Assembly: GCA_002422345.1 (NCBI GenBank)
Contig: DIUL01000210.1
Span: forward strand, 1-15,851
Source of the DNA: Acetobacteraceae bacterium UBA6159
Lineage (GTDB): Bacteria > Pseudomonadota > Alphaproteobacteria > Acetobacterales > Acetobacteraceae
DNA: 15,851 bases
Reading direction: 5' to 3'
Shown: piece by piece, positions 14,913 through 15,851 of the stretch
Numbering within the stretch: position 1 is the first letter of the stretch
How the letters are laid out: each line of letters begins with the position of its first letter
The notes under the pieces: model-generated
Told to the model about the DNA's origin: nothing
The model's database searches: none
The model's input: the letters and a program-made list of their open reading frames with translations, nothing else
Program-made: the position numbers and the translations under genes

Positions 14913-15747
14913 TTAGCGCTTTGACAAAGTCTTCTGACCATTACGCGCACGGATGCCCAGCGCAGAAATGCGAGCCCGTTCCGGTTCAGGCATTCCCAGT
15001 CCTTCGCCAATCGCCGGCAGCGGTTCAACCAGCCAATCGTGCGTTCCACGATCCAGCGTTTGGGCAGGACGACGAACCGGCCGGTCTCGGAACGCTTCAC
15101 GATCTCCACATTCACGTGCCGACAGACCTGCGCCAATCCGTCCTGGAATTTCTGCCCCTGATAGCCAGCGTCGGCGTAGAGCTTCAGCAGGAACGGGTAC
15201 AGCCCGAACAGCGTCCCCATCAACAACACGCCGCCATCCCGGTCCTGGACATCAGCGGCGAGAACCATCGCCTGCATCAGCAATCCTTGAGTATCTACAA
15301 GGACATACCGCTTCTTGCCCTTGATCTTCTCGCCCGCGTCATAGCCATGCGGGTCAATCGAGACCCCCCTTTTTCGGCGCCCTTCACGCTCTGGCTGTCG
15401 ATGATCGCCACGGTCGGGCTGGCTTCTCGATCCGCTTTTTCCCGGCACGCGACGTAGAGCGCATGATGGATGCGATCCAGCGTCCGGTCGTCGGTCCAGC
15501 GATGAAAGTAGTCATTCACGGTACTTTTCGGCGGCAGGTCCTTGGGCAAGGCCGGCCATTGGCACCCGGTGCCGAGGATGTACATCACTCCATTGACGAC
15601 CTGCCGGACATTCACGGTCCGCTTGTTCCCACCCTTCTTCGCCGCCGGGATCAGAGGGGCGATGATAGCCCATTCCTCATCCGTCAGGTCGCTGGGGTAG
15701 CGTAGTTTGGATCGGTCATAGCGACCTCGGTTTTCTGTCGTCCACAT
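14909..15747 (-). CDS. IS5-family transposase, made by -1 frameshifting
   Basis: The first frame starts at ATG 15747 (SD GAGGAG at 15757-15762), with MWTTENRGRYDRSKLRYPSD, LTDEEWAIIAPLIP and TVAIIDSQSVKGAEKGG, carrying the first catalytic Asp. Left alone it stops at 15295. The rest lies in the -1 frame: VSIDPHGYDAGEKIKGKKRY, LYADAGYQG (second Asp) and RWIVERTIGWLNRCRRLAKD (catalytic Glu), stopping at 14909. The shift point is a run of five A and six G in the mRNA (15364-15374); slipping back one base there gives the uninterrupted family sequence AEKGGVSIDPHGYD. The fused product would be about 279 residues, full length. Programmed frameshifting at such runs is known in this IS5 subgroup; a one-base deletion is the alternative. 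Confidence 0.88.
15364..15374 (-). promoter_or_regulatory. Slippery A5G6 frameshift site in the IS5 transposase
   Basis: On the coding (minus) strand GCC GAA AAA GGG GGG TCT is read in the first frame. A -1 slip within the A5G6 run changes the following codons to GTC TCG ATT GAC, which restores the conserved VSIDPHGYD. The overlap of the two frames extends from 15448 to 15295, so both products can coexist. Confidence 0.75.
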
Positions 15748-15809
15748 ACCGGCGGTCTCCTCGAATCGGGCCGCTGACATTGAATCGCAAACGATTCCAG
15801 AGACTCAAG

Positions 15810-15827
15810 ATGTTTTCGGATGGACAC
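15810..15827 (-). repeat. IS5 terminal inverted repeat, right
   Basis: Read on the minus strand, GTGTCCATCCGAAAACAT pairs with the left end at 12 of 18 positions without gaps. It is flanked outward by TAA (15828-15830). Confidence 0.75.
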
Positions 15828-15851
15828 TAAGCTCGACTTTCCGCAATTTCG
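15828..15851 (-). pseudogene. P-type ATPase fragment upstream of the IS5 insertion
   Basis: The minus-strand codons AAA TTG CGG AAA GTC GAG CTT join, after removal of the IS element and one TAA, to ACG GCC TGG GAG, giving KLRKVEL-TAWELA with no stop. They would be the loop before the last membrane helix of the ATPase. The remainder of the gene presumably lies beyond the right edge of the window. The residues alone would not identify the family; the call rests on continuity with 14785-14894. Confidence 0.5.

Larger units (their letters stand above)
14895..15827 (-). mobile_element. Complete IS5-family element, 933 bp
   Basis: The element is bounded by 18-bp imperfect inverted repeats and TAA duplications and carries one transposase gene in two overlapping frames on the minus strand. 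Size and the two-frame layout match the IS427 subgroup of IS5. The insertion splits a P-type ATPase gene. Joining the flanks with a single TAA gives a continuous reading frame (KLRKVELTAWELA), which fixes both boundaries. It is the only IS in the window that looks intact, and so may be recently active. Confidence 0.88.

Overview
This is a GC-rich window from a proteobacterium, most likely an alphaproteobacterium. The mix of IS families, a class II (B12-dependent) ribonucleotide reductase fragment and the protein flavour suggest Acetobacteraceae or another Rhodospirillales-like lineage, but that placement is an impression and rests on no diagnostic marker. The window is an IS-battered accessory region in which a few intact metabolic and transport genes stand between truncated transposases and truncated chromosomal genes. 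No rRNA, tRNA, CRISPR array or phage gene was seen.

Layout, left to right. Positions 1-671: an IS5-family fragment abutting a 5'-truncated IS630-family transposase. 780-968: a probable carboxymuconolactone decarboxylase-like scrap. 1055-2590 (-): intact DHA2-type 14-TM MFS exporter with a candidate promoter. 2757-2866 (-): N-terminal stub of a BNR-repeat protein that still has its ribosome binding site. 3014-4126 (-): intact FAD-dependent D-amino acid dehydrogenase resembling DauA. 4190-5463: left part of an IS21-family element, with three 23-bp end repeats and an istA truncated at the 3' end. 5464-5808: no gene recognised. 5809-7119 (+): intact MFS transporter of the sialate/lactate type, with a clean intrinsic terminator. 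7203-8442: three transposition-gene fragments in a row (IS1380, probable IstB, IS1634), the last two fused in frame. 8563-8997 (+): a small hot-dog thioesterase, convergent with a two-gene flavoprotein unit on the minus strand. That unit is a type I Baeyer-Villiger monooxygenase (10958-12601) followed by a 596-residue flavin monooxygenase with an N-terminal SnoaL/NTF2-like domain (9039-10829). 12798-14023 (+): divergent GltS-type glutamate symporter broken by a frameshift. 14064-14894: three gene ends (MmgE/PrpD, NrdJ, P-type ATPase). 14895-15827: a complete IS5-family element with a -1 frameshifted transposase, inserted in the P-type ATPase gene.

Functionally, the most coherent unit is the BVMO plus SnoaL-FMO pair, which probably oxidises ketones or other lipophilic carbonyl compounds. 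The thioesterase, the DauA-like dehydrogenase and the transporters may serve general organic-acid and amino-acid scavenging, but nothing in the sequence ties them to the monooxygenases. The right end records an exact event: taking out the 933-bp IS5 element and one TAA copy restores an open ATPase reading frame across the join. I did not find a convincing undescribed defence or biosynthetic system. The interesting signals are the in-frame chimeric ORF, the PrpD/NrdJ head-to-head junction, the domain architecture of the flavin monooxygenase, and the density of nested IS scars.
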